Assembly: GCF_017562075.2 (NCBI RefSeq)
Contig: NC_054082.1
Span: 55,182,681-55,246,680, forward strand
Source: Anopheles merus
Taxonomy: Eukaryota; Arthropoda; Insecta; Diptera; Culicidae
Direction of reading: 5' to 3'
DNA length: 64,000 nt
Positions within the stretch are counted from its first letter, which is position 1. Each line of letters opens with the position of its first letter. Below are positions 11,976-22,799 of the stretch, in pieces. Made by a program: the position numbers and the translations under genes. The notes below the pieces were generated by a model, which saw nothing but the letters and a program-made list of their open reading frames with translations, was not told the origin of the DNA and ran no database searches.

Positions 11976-13280
11976 ATTAATGGAATGAGAGAAAATTGCT
12001 ATGTTACATATTTGCATGTGTTTTAGCTCTTTGTGTCTTCTTTCATGGTTCTTTGAATGAATACTTTTACACTTCATTAATTGGGTTTGTAATATTTGAG
12101 ATTGATTAGTGCATGAGGTATTCACAAAAAATAAAATATCTCGACAATTTCTAGGTAATTTATTTGATGTATTTATTTTGATTCGTGTTATTCGTAACTG
12201 AGTCTCGACCCGTTCGCGCATCGTCCACGTGGAGCTTTATTTCACTGTCATTCACGCTCTCTACAAGCAGGCCTAGGGCAAAGATAGACCTTGGACGGTG
12301 CAACCCGCGTGATGGCTGCGATATGTAGCGACGAAACAAAAACGAAAGCATGAAGGGAAAAGTAGAGAGAAAAAAACTCGAACCGGTTGTATGATGTGTG
12401 TGAGTGCATTTAGCGGTAGTAGTGTTGCGCGCCTTCCTTATCCGCTTTTACAATCATACTCCTTTGCTGCTTCCTCTGTGACGCTGTTTACTGCAGTCCT
12501 ATTTCATGCATGTTAGTTTGAAATGCTCCTTTTACTCTCGCCCAACGTGTCATGCAAATGGTTCACCTACAGAAAGACTGAAACAGCCACAAAAAAGAAG
12601 AAGAAGACAGAAAATCAAACAAAAATGAACATCGATTGTTACACACAAATATGGCGACCTGTTTTCAGCGGGGCATTTGATGAAAATTCGAAACACCCGT
12701 AGCTAGACTGACGCTGTAAAAATAGTTTTCCAGAACGTCCGCTCTAACTCAGTGCACAGTCAAACTCACACACATTGAATGTTCACGGTTTTGTAGTTGT
12801 TTTTCGTCGGTATCATTTTGATACGTCGACATGTTGTTATTCCGTTTTCTTTGTTGATTTTGCAGATCCTCTCACTGGGGCTGCACGGACAGCTAGCCAC
12901 CCGTTGCTGCACACAATCATTTCATGACCGTTATCCTATTTGGGACAAACTAACAACGGTAGCGACAGCGCCACCACTTCGAACTACTGGACAGTGGCGA
13001 AGGGGAGGAGAAAAATAATTTTCCAAACCTTTTACATGGTGGACAAAACCTCATCGTTTTTATTTTTGAAGCCCCACCCTTACTGACCTCCGAGAGTTTG
13101 AGGCTCGTGCTGGCAACACAGGCAAACGGCTTCGTTTCTTCGTACGTCTGGATCGTTCGGTTCGTTTGTTATCAAAAATCAAACATTAGAGTTGTTATTT
13201 TTCTTTCCATATTCCTATCATATAAAACACATCCGCGCACATGCACACACACTTACTCCCCTAACTGCAGTCGTGCGATC
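11976..13280. other. Region without a supported gene
   Basis: Mixed AT-rich and intermediate sequence. A TTTTGCAG acceptor-like site near 12865 is followed by about 50 open codons to 13018, but there is no donor and no recognisable protein. A possible initiator CTCAGTG occurs at 12749. No gene called. Confidence 0.4.
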
Positions 13281-13290
13281 GTCAGTACGT
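13281..13290 (+). promoter_or_regulatory. Initiator upstream of the 13333 exon
   Basis: TCAGTACG, with the presumed +1 A at 13284, lies about 49 bases upstream of the ATG at 13333. No TATA box lies at the expected spacing; a TATAAAAC at about 13219 is some 65 bases upstream. The eight bases match the initiator upstream of the 8503 exon exactly. Confidence 0.35.
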
Positions 13291-13332
13291 TATGGCTGGG
13301 GGGGCTTCAGGGCTAGATTCAGGGCATGTCAG

Positions 13333-13400
13333 ATGGGTCATAAGGTTCGGCGAGCGGCTTCGAAGGGTGTGGGAATGGTTGAATACACGCGGCGGACGGG
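13333..13400 (+). CDS. Alternative first coding exon, ends in phase 2
   Basis: The ATG at 13333 opens 22 codons plus two bases, beginning MGHKVRRAASKGVGMVEY. It ends at ACGGG followed by GTGAGTGAG, a strong donor. A second in-frame ATG at 13375 could also serve as start. The exon is basic and coding-like. Its coding part has exactly the same length (68 bases) and end phase as the 8503 exon, and it would splice in frame into 16352, completing a glycine codon. A tiny out-of-frame upstream ORF begins at 13326 (MSDGS, then stop). Glycine at position 2 allows N-myristoylation in principle, but the rest of the usual motif is absent. Protein not recognised. Confidence 0.48.
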
Positions 13401-14287
13401 GTGAGTGAGTTGGGACAAGGAAGGACACACACGCTTATGTGCTTGGAGCGTTTGGATTATCATTGGCCCACTAGACGAAAGCTCCGAAACTGCTTTGTTA
13501 CATGCCGTTGGGAGTGCGGGGAACGGAGGATTTTTAGGAACTTTCCAGAGCCATACAACGACGAGGCAGACAGTAGGCAGAGGCCGGTGATGTTAGAGAG
13601 CGGAGGGAAGCTAGATAGTAAATTAGCGAGAGCGGGCGGGCATGGAAGGGACTAGTTTTTCGAGTTGATGGCAATTAGTCGATCGCTCGTTATTTGGTCG
13701 TGGTCTGTGGTGGGAACGAGCGGAAACAAACGGCAGCGGGGAAGTGACGCACGAAGGGAATTTTCGAGCGGGTTAACGATTGATGCCGCTAGCAGCCCTG
13801 CATTGTTGGTGGTTTGGTTTCAATTGAAGGTTCCAGGCAGCGAAATGACGGCTGTGTGATGGCTGTGCACTTGATCTCGAAAAATGCACTAAACCGGTTT
13901 TTTGGTGCACCGTTTGACGCTCATACCTACCGTTCACGACCGGATCCGTTCGGTGGTACTGCTTGCGGGGTGCACTGTTCCGAGTCGTGCTGAGGGTCGC
14001 CCGATGGGGTTAGTTGTGTTTTTCCGTTCAACTTTTCCTTCCTGTTACTTTGGAGTAAGCGGTTTAACAAACAATCTACGAGTTTTGTCGATGTCATGTG
14101 CATGAGTAATGCGCCAAGTGTCGTTAGTATCGTTGAGAAAATATGTAATCATTATCGAAATCTTAGTCACACTTACTCAAAACTTTTTGATCTGATGAAC
14201 TAAACTGATGTTGCACAAAATTGAGAGTCAGTAATATAAATATATCTCATTTTACTTTGAAATTACTTTAAAAGGAAAAAAAAATGC

Positions 14288-14475
14288 CTATCGCATGATA
14301 CAGTCTGATGATAGAACAACTTCTCGCAATGAGTTCAAATCCTTTATAATTCGGGCCCACCCTTACGCAGGACTAACTATCCTGCTACTGGCAAACCAGT
14401 GAAAGCACTAATGACCAAACCATTTTAGTGAATAAGGTAGGGCAACTACGGTTGTTGCATATAAGAAAAAAGAAC
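14288..14475 (+). mobile_element. Degenerate SINE200-like element
   Basis: It aligns by eye with the SINE at 26390: GCATGATACAGTC, then a degraded middle, a GAGTTCAAATCC B-box, TTACGCAGGACTAACTATCC, a CAGTGAAAGC segment and CTACGGTTGTTG near the end. It is more diverged than the copies at 26390 and 50209, so probably older. No target-site duplication was recognised. Confidence 0.6.
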
Positions 14476-16300
14476 ATGATCGTAACGTATGCATTTAGTT
14501 GATGTGATCTCGTTTGAATGAACTTCATTATAAGTTCGAAACAAAAATAACTAAACGTTAATTCGAATAATTTTTAATACGTATCAAAGATATAACCAAA
14601 TTTTCACTTGATTAATTTTACACACGGCGTATGAGATTCAATTTAGTGTACTTGAACAAGTCCTTTGTTGCTTCATGTTCGATTCCTCCCATGCTGCTGC
14701 TGCTATAAGAACTAATGGTCCAAGCAAAACGGTTTAATCGAAACCACGAGCTGTTTGGCAGGAGTAATTGAATTTGCATGCCCCTTTTCACGCTCAGTTT
14801 TACTTGTGCCCTAATGTGCTTACACTCGGTTCCCCATTGCTTGTTTTGCTATCGAATTTTACCGACGCAGTTCAATCAACAGCATCGATAATAGTAACGG
14901 TGGTAGAATATTATGTTTGGAGAAAAGCTTAATTTTATCATTGGTAATCAGTGAATTCGTGATGGAAGTGTGAGTATGCCCCAAATCCGAGTTAATCGTT
15001 AGAATTACGCGTACGTTACTTTATGTACAAATTAATTTGAATTACAATAGCACTTTAGCTTGTGAAAACATCGTATGACTCTTATTCCAAAATAACGATA
15101 CGCTCGGGTTGCACATCATGCAACGTGCATTTTGAGCATGGTTGACGTTATTATCAATGTTAAATTTATTGTGCCAGTGTAACGAGTATCTTCAACAAAA
15201 TAAATATTTGGAATATTTCTACTATTACAGGAAAAAAATGTATTTCAAATGTCCATGGTCAAGTGTAGGGATAGAATCTAGCAAAGAAAATTATTATGTT
15301 TATGTGTGTATAAGCATCTTTTTATTATAGGTTGTTGCCTGTAAAGTACAAATTGAAGAACTGTCCTGAAATCCAGATGCTTTGTTGATCTGAAAAATCG
15401 ATACTCTATTTCAAGTGTGAAACAAAATTTAACCAAAGGATGAGTAAGTTTTAGGCTACGTTTGCTTATCATATTTTTAATTTATTTATTTTTTTTCACA
15501 AATCATAATTTTAATTTGAAAATTTCTGCTTCTCTGTCTTGAAATCTGATTTGATGTATGATTTGTCATGTTTAGTATTTGAATTTAATTATTAAGACAG
15601 TTAGACTAGTATCATAAATCAAATAATCACATTTGAGCTAGTAAAACATACATTTATTTTAAAATAGTTTTTTTTTTTAATATTCACTCATTTTTTCCCC
15701 GATTCAAAAACTGAAAGCATACTGGTGTATATACAGTGTATAAATGGACGAGGAGTAAAAATACTATTTTGCATCGGTTAAGTGCAGAGAGTAGGAATTA
15801 AAATTATGAAAAACGACGAAAACAACGTCCAAATATAAAAATCATGTTCGAATGACTTGGGAAGAGGATAAAAAAGGTAAAAAAGGGAAAAAGAAACCAA
15901 GAGCTAGATCACGATAGACTGAAAAAAACAATAACGCTGCTATGCTGTATGATTGAAATGGAACGAGAAGGTGAAAATGAGAAACATCCCCACGGAGTTG
16001 CCAAGCAAGGGGAAGAAAACTATGCAGAAAAGAAAAAAATGAGAAAAATAACCCAAAAATGCATGCAGAGGAGAAACCAACCCAGCGGCAGGCGATGGTT
16101 TGATCTTAACAGCAGCAAAATAAGGATGCAGCAATGCACTAGCTCTGTGGATGTGGAAGATAACAAGCGCAGGAATGCACGGTGGTGAGGTGGAGGAAAG
16201 ACGGGAGGTCGAAGAGGGTGAGAAAAAATGAACTTAAATTATATTAAAAATTCTCGTCTCATCTTGCGAGTGGTCCTTTTTTGTGCCCTGCAGCACACTT
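14476..16300. other. AT-rich intronic region
   Basis: AT-rich DNA with poly-T and poly-A runs. No gene, repeat family or promoter recognised. It would lie inside the intron between the 13333 (or 11000 or 8503) exon and 16352. Confidence 0.5.
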
Positions 16301-16351
16301 TTCATTTTCCATCGTCTAACCCCCTAACCACTGGACTATCTATCTCCTCAG

Positions 16352-16450
16352 TAACAGCTATTCGGCCAGTAGAGAGTCCGCCGAACTGACGGCATTGGAT
16401 GTCACGCAGAAAGCCACGCGCAAAGCAGAAGAAAAACGGGAGAAAAAATG
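16352..16450 (+). CDS. Internal coding exon, lysine/glutamate-rich
   Basis: A good pyrimidine-rich acceptor (ending CTATCTCCTCAG at 16351) is followed by 99 bases open in one frame and a donor GTAATG at 16451. With one leading base completing the previous codon, it reads NSYSASRESAELTALDVTQ and continues KATRKAEEKREKK. The last two bases (TG) would become tryptophan or cysteine in the next exon. The charged second half could form a helix or coiled coil. Entry phase 2 matches all three upstream first-exon candidates (8503, 11000, 13333), which is the best internal support for them. Exit phase is also 2, so a phase-2 acceptor must follow; I could not identify that exon. Family not recognised. 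Confidence 0.58.
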
Positions 16451-17246
16451 GTAATGCAGAAAGATTCGCGGTAGTGGTGGTCGTTTCTTGAGCGCAGCTT
16501 TTTTTGTGTCCGCCCTAATGCTGTTTTCCATTTTCGCTATTAAGGATCTTCAGCCGGGATGGGAATGGAGGTTTTCTGGGTAGTTCACAAACTGTTGGAA
16601 CCGTTTTTTTTTGCATGTGAAAAATACACTCTCTAAGAGCGGGAGAAAAAAGCAGTCCAAATCCTTACAGTGAACGGCGAAGGAAGCTGAAGCTGTCAAA
16701 ATGGGTGTAGCTCGCGGTGGACAGGAAAAACTAAAAAAGAAAGGAAGTCCAAAGTAAGGCAAAAACAACACCTCGGAAAGAAAGAATTAATTTCCTCTCG
16801 TGGTGGTGCATCCCGTGGGTGTCTTTCCGCGGCTACACATTCATATTTGAGGGCCTGTGGGAGTGGTACCGAGTGCAGTGCATAGGATGGGGCTTTTTTG
16901 TTTTTTGTTGATGCAATCGCCCCGCTAGCTTCGTTTCAATTCCCCTCAAAACGTTACTAGTGTAACGAGCTCAGGAGGAAGCTGAAACGGGAAAGCGTTG
17001 CAACCGGAGGAGGGCTCTGATGATGTTTTGCTGCTCTTATTTTTTTACAGCGGTAGCCTTCGGCTGCGTGGTCATAGAAGAGAGGATGATATTGAACAGG
17101 GTAGAATGGGGAAGGTTTCAGGACGGGCGATGTAAAAAAATATCACGTATTTTTCCCTTCACCTCTTCGTTAGGGTGGCAGCGGGGGATTCAAATGACTT
17201 CCTGCAACAGGGTTGTATGGGACAAACTAAAATCTCTTTCGAGAGA
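16451..17246. other. Region without a supported gene
   Basis: Presumed intron. A TTTTTTTACAG acceptor-like site at about 17050 is followed by an open frame in two phases, but the only following donor (GTAAAA) is weak. I do not call an exon. Confidence 0.35.
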
Positions 17247-17288
17247 AAGATAGAGAGAGAAAGAGAGAGAGAATAAGAGAGAGAGAAT

Positions 17289-17349
<61 letters not shown>
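17247..17349. repeat. GA microsatellite
   Basis: About 100 bases of GA repeat, imperfect in the first 45 bases and then uninterrupted. Confidence 0.97.
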
Positions 17350-17351
<2 letters not shown>

Positions 17352-20004
17352 GAGATGAAACGTGTGGCGAAAAAAAAGTTGAAATAGAAAATAAGGATCG
17401 AGAAGACGAAGAAAAAGCAAGATAAAAAGTCCAGAGACAATAGTGTGCGATAGTAGTGGCAGTAAAAAAAAGTGGAAAAGAGAGAGAAATAAAGAGTGGA
17501 AAAAAATAAAAATTAAATCTAGGATGGACGGTGGCCATCGTTGTGTGAAGATGGATACGTACTTTGTGTTGGCTACGTGCTACGGTAGTCAGTAGCGACC
17601 CATTTACTTATTTTAACGAATAATTTTATTGGAGTCAACGCGTAAGGTTTACCGAAACTATATCGGAATTTTGCAACACAATTAAGGAAATGTAACCAGT
17701 TCGATAAAACTGCGAATGTGTCTTTTATGTTTCTTTCTTTCTATTACTAAATGTCTTTATTATTTACTTCTACATTTGGCTAATTAATGGCTCACGAGAG
17801 GAGCTCCTATTGTTAAACTATCAGTTCAGTTAAAAATCAGCTAAATCAAATGATGATGGAATGGTATATAATGGATATAATGGATGGAATGAAAATATAA
17901 TTTAAACCCTTTAATTCTACGATTTACAGCTTATCATCAGACGTGTGTACAAACGACGAAACGTATTCAACCAAAACCGCCAATAGCATTGACGCCTTAC
18001 ATTGTGTACCAGTTTTGGACTCGGGAATGAAATTCAAAACCTGCGCTTATTTTTAACATTCACAAAAATCGTTTCTTGCTAGAATAATTCAGCTTCGTGT
18101 GTGCGTGTTTCACGAAATGAATGAAAAAAATCGATAGAGCTAGCATGTATTTGCTAGCTCAATGCATGCACATATGCAACTGGCCTGGCGTACGGCAAAG
18201 GAAGGGATGAAGAGCAGGCAGCAAACGTCGCCCGACCGATCACAGCCTAAAATGAAGCAAACGAAGCTAATGCGGACATTGGCGAACGGTGTTGAGCAGC
18301 GTCAAAAAGTGTTGAATAATGCACACGAGTTTGGAACACCTTTTGGGACGGCCCGATGTCTGGAGCGTTGTAGCCGAAGAAAGGGGTTTGCGGTGCGCGC
18401 GCGGGTGTCACGGCCTGTACTAACAGATTGCATGCCACCTCAATGCTAGCAGGAAGCGTTTTTCGTCGGGACACTTTGTCTGGTTGCTTCAGTTCGGGGG
18501 AGCGTTTGATTGGTTCAGGACCGAAGGAAGAAGAAACAGTAACGCAGAGATGCACGATGGTTTGGTGCGATGGGGAGTTTAGTCTGGTCTCTTAATACCT
18601 GTGCGAGGCAAATTCGTTAGATCCTTCCGGTGCACAGTTTTCCTTCGCTGCGAAAGCTGCCGTCGAGTTGTTTGAAGGCGTTTGACAAAATTTGCGCGCG
18701 GACATAGCATCGGAGCTTAGTTCGTTTGCATTTCGACAGCTTGCTCGCTGGCATGCAGCTGCATCTGTTTGTCCCAGTTACATTTTGGAACAGGCGGCGA
18801 TCGACCGATAACGCAACAGGGCGCCCCACTGACGACAAAGCCTGGTCCAAAAATCTTGCCACGAATCTACAAGCAGGGGAGAATTTTAAATTCGGCCTGA
18901 ACATTGCGATGCATTCGGCTGCTTGACATTATTGTTGAATACCTACTGCACAGAAGGTTGTGGTTTGTATGGCTGATTAAGGGCACGAGATTGGCACACA
19001 ATCTGCATCTGCACGGTGAATTATCGATTGATGCAAAAAAAGTTCGCTTATGTAAAGAAATTGTTATGATACATTTGTGTTTTCTTCCACATTAGCAATC
19101 ATACATCAATCATAACATTTTTCGACCATACAGTAGCTGGTTGCTATATTTCTGATCGATATTTTTCATTACTCTTCCAGACGGCGTTATCGATCGATTT
19201 TTACAAAGTTCGGTTAATTTTCTCCATTCTTTTGTGTTCATTCGATGGAGGGAAGTACTTTTGACGAAATAGAAGTATATGGGAAAGAAGACAAACTCAC
19301 CCAGTAGGTGAAAAAAACCAAACCATCCATGGCCAGCGCCGAACCGAAACCCATTAGAACAAAGACTTCCTCATCGCGCTGTCTTGGACAATTTTGCTTT
19401 TCGCATACCCGAAATTTTCATCCAACCATCCTCTACACACCGCTACTAAAAGCCGTTGGGAGTGGTATATTGTGCTAGCGAAGATTTTTTCTGTCTCCTC
19501 AGGAATAGATTTTTTCATTCGTTCTATAGCACTCCCTTGCACCGTGTACCGTGGTGCGTTTTGTGGAGATGGGCGAAAGATGAAAAACGTTCCCTATCGT
19601 ACTGGATTGGGATGAAAGTAGTAGTGTTGAAAGTAATCTTGTTTTTTCGTTGGAATATTTCCGACGCTGCATGATATTTTCAGCACGCTATCAGAAGGTG
19701 TGTTTTTTCGGTATCGGAGCGTATTTTTTTAGGTGCATTCTTTCCTTCATTCTTTATGCAGCTGGTACAGCAAGTGAACTATGGTTAGGGAATGGTCTTT
19801 CGTTTGCAAAATTTTCCATTTCTCTCATTTCCCTGGTGCAATGGTGTCTTCGTACCGACGTGGTTCCGGTCCTATGGGTGGCGCATTTTAATTTTCAATT
19901 TGTTTTCGAGCACCACCAACCCGTCGTCGTCGTGCTGGGTGCACGGTTTCCTCCTGGTTTGTCCATCGATTGAATAAATTCCCATTTGCACCTTATATTA
20001 CGAA
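17350..20004. other. Region without a supported gene
   Basis: Mixed composition with AT-rich patches. Many ORFs of 60-107 codons occur on both strands and none is convincing. A minus-strand stretch at 19301-19378 ends in a good donor but lacks a plausible acceptor, so it is not called. Confidence 0.4.
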
Positions 20005-20083
20005 AGAAAGAGAGAGAGAAAGAAAGAAGGAGAGAGAGAGAAAGAGAGAGAGAGAGGGAGAGAGAGAAAGAGAGAGAGAGTGA
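20005..20083. repeat. Imperfect GA microsatellite
   Basis: About 80 bases of interrupted GA/GAAA repeat. Confidence 0.92.
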
Positions 20084-20239
20084 GATAATGGGAATGGGAA
20101 GATGCAGATGGAAGGAAAACAAAATCCCATCCTCAGAATGAAGAATCGGTACTTCGTGACAATTTTTGTCTCCTTCGGATGACGAGCATTTGCGTCCCTT
20201 AAGAGTAGTCAGGTTTTTTTTATTCACCCTTCCAAAGCT

Positions 20240-21780
20240 CATCAACTAGGTTTGTTTTTTAATTTATGGGTTGTATATTTTTGTATTGTCATCAAAACAT
20301 TCCGTGGTTTGATATTTTTAAAATTATTTGCATGTACATTAAATATTTTACGATATGTCGTGTATTTGACATCAGTGCCACGTTGAATTTGTAGTTTCAG
20401 TGTTTAAATCTACCATTAAATTAAATACATATATTTTATAGATATTTCCATCCTTCTTATGTCTGTGGTAAAGTTACCAAGCCATACCTTGCTATGGGGT
20501 ACGATTAGGATTGAGTTGAAGTTATACATTGGTTTTCCTAAATTGGGTTAACAATATCACAGACGGTAGCGTTACCAAAACTATTTAACTGCTAAAACAG
20601 CTATACTTTAAAACTGGCCAAATATGAATTGTAGGACTGTATAAAAATAATGGTAATGTATATACACACATTTGGTTAAAACACATCTTGGGTGTTTTAG
20701 GGTGTGCACATAATGAAACCATTTATGAACAGGTATAGCCTTATTCCTATCGATGCGCATTAAAATAATTATTCGTTAATCGTCAAATCAGTTTACTCAT
20801 GACTACTATTACCTCGTCATCAAAATCATCGTCTACGTTTTTGGACCGTTTCTCCTGAATATATATAATAAAAATTAACTTCTTCTAATCATTATGTCAA
20901 TTGAGATTTAAGCTAACGCTGACGCTGACTGGCGCTTTTGGTTTGGCTTGGCAAGAAAAGAAAAGTTAAAATATTGCTGGTTGCCAAAATATTTATTTTA
21001 TTTCACATACACTGATTATACATACAAATAAAATCGATTGAAGAGTTTACGGGGTTTCACATTCAGTTACTCTTTCCTCCCCAACAAAGGACCGGCTGTA
21101 GCTCAAGCTCTCAAAACATGGTATGAATGATTGAAACGATCGGTTATTTTCCGCTAGCAAACAGATTTAATTATCTGCGCCATTTTTTTTGCGATGCGTG
21201 GTAGCTGGAATACAGCGCGATTCGCTGTACGATCGTTTAGCAACGCTTCATGATCGTTCTCGCGCAGTACAGGGGCACTTTGCTTCCCACCGTCTTGCTA
21301 TAGATCTCACAAGGGGAATGATTTGTGTATGAATTTTGCCGTTTGAAAGCAGTGGCTATAAAAATACTAAAATTGTTTATGACTACAAGTAATCGTTTAT
21401 GGCCGGATCTTTACTCTACGATATTGTTTCGGTGATCTATATTTTTTAACATAACTAGTGATCATGATGATGATGGGAAAATGATTATGCAATGAAAGCA
21501 AAAATAGGTTAAACGTTGGTGAGATGTGATAAGTAGTACATTAGTGATTGATTTCACACCTGCCTTTCAAATGTTGTACCGCAGTTGTACTTTGCACTTT
21601 GAAGTGAGTGATGGTGACTGTGTATACATACATTGATAGCAACACGCACGTACTTCGCGTGCAAAAATGTGCAAATCAAAACATGAACAGTTGCAGAGAA
21701 TAAAGTTGCGGTTCTGCTAAACGAGCAGCGATTCTTCTCCAGAACAAAGACAACCAAACATCAACGGCAACCCCAAAACG
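20240..21780. other. AT-rich region, no gene seen
   Basis: AT-rich to about 21050, then mixed. No supported gene. The last part is the upstream flank of the promoter at 21854. Confidence 0.5.
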
Positions 21781-21784
21781 AACC

Positions 21785-21790
21785 CACGTG
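21785..21790 (+). promoter_or_regulatory. CACGTG E-box
   Basis: A palindromic CACGTG lies about 95-100 bases upstream of the inferred start site at 21885. Such E-boxes bind bHLH factors including CLOCK/CYCLE and Myc/Max. The motif is short, so its role here is inferred from position only. Confidence 0.3.
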
Positions 21791-21853
21791 TTGATTCGCA
21801 TTGTTCGCTGGCAGTCAGGGGTGATTTCGATTTTATTTGTTTTGTTTTAGACG

Positions 21854-21890
21854 TATATAAACTGACTGGTTTACAGTGTTCATCAGTAAA
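21854..21890 (+). promoter_or_regulatory. TATA box plus initiator core promoter
   Basis: TATATAAA begins at 21854 and an ATCAGTA initiator has its A at 21885. That places the TATA box at exactly -31, the textbook insect spacing. It is the best core promoter in the window. A transcript from here would run rightward, with about 530 bases of leader to the ATG at 22413 and the donor at 22459. A short ORF (MDLHMDDAHI) lies in the leader near 21922. Transcription itself is inferred. Confidence 0.5.
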
Positions 21891-22201
21891 CCAGCCGGCC
21901 AACAATTGCTCGCAGGTCAGTATGGACTTGCACATGGATGATGCACACATTTAGAATGCATCGCAAGCAACGGGTGAAAGCGTAGCAGTCACATCGCGAA
22001 AAAGCGAGTAGCTATAGAATAGAATGCAAAAGAAAGTGCAAAAAATTAGGATGCATGAATTAGACAAAAGAAGTGCTAGGGTAATGCATAGCGCACGGCA
22101 TGCACATCATACAAGGGGTATATTGGGCCAGTAATTGAAACGAGTATAAAAACTAGAATCAACTAATCTCGTACGGCCGCGTGCCGAAAGGAAATACTGG
22201 C

Positions 22202-22207
22202 AGAGAG

Positions 22208-22247
<40 letters not shown>

Positions 22248-22258
22248 GGAGAGAGAGG
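22202..22258. repeat. GA microsatellite
   Basis: About 57 bases of GA repeat with a few interruptions. It lies in the presumed leader downstream of the 21854 promoter. Confidence 0.95.
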
Positions 22259-22412
22259 AGCAGACCTATAGAATAGAAAATAATCAGACCGCATACGCAT
22301 CGCATCCAAAAGTGCATCGTAGCACATAGCACCTCGTTTTTCTCCTCCTCTGTTACCCGCCGCCAGAAGCACGAATTAGGCTTGAACAAATGCAACATCA
22401 TCAAGCCAAAGC

Positions 22413-22458
22413 ATGTTTTCTCGGGCGGCTGGTGATGGTGGTGCACCGAATACTGGAG
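22413..22458 (+). CDS. Candidate first coding exon, ends in phase 1
   Basis: The ATG at 22413 (A at -3) opens MFSRAAGDGGAPNTG plus one base and ends at CTGGAG followed by GTAAAA, a moderate donor. A competing ATG at 22390 is open in another frame (starting MQHHQAKACFLGR) and would reach the donor in phase 0, so the reading frame is uncertain. It lies about 530 bases downstream of the promoter at 21854-21890, and the phase-1 reading matches the acceptor at 50974. If the exon is real but non-coding, the promoter argument still stands. Protein not recognised. Confidence 0.28.
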
Positions 22459-22799
22459 GTAAAATTTAATTTGCTTCGTTGATCAGAGCGGGTGTGAAGG
22501 CTTCCCAGTCGTTTGCAGTTGCAGATTATTTTGCAGCTCAGAATTGTTTTTGTTGTTTAGTGTACGTATGCATGAGCGTGTTTGTGTATAAGTGTATATG
22601 CTTTCGCTGGAAGTTAGAGGTTTAGGTGTATTTTTTGTTTGTTTGTTAGTTTTTTTCGGTTGCCAATCAAATGAAAAGGTGCTGTGTACACGTGAGATTT
22701 GTACCTTGAATGTTAATTATATTTCCAGTGGGTTGTTGGGTCTGCATTCAGTAGCAATCACGCTACTACAATTCAACTTTAGGCAGAAGAGGCAAGAGG

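Noticed and set aside
19301..19378. Minus-strand block RDEEVFVLMGFGSALAMDG ending at a good GTGAGT donor
   Set aside because: No pyrimidine tract or credible acceptor upstream, and the opposite strand is also open.
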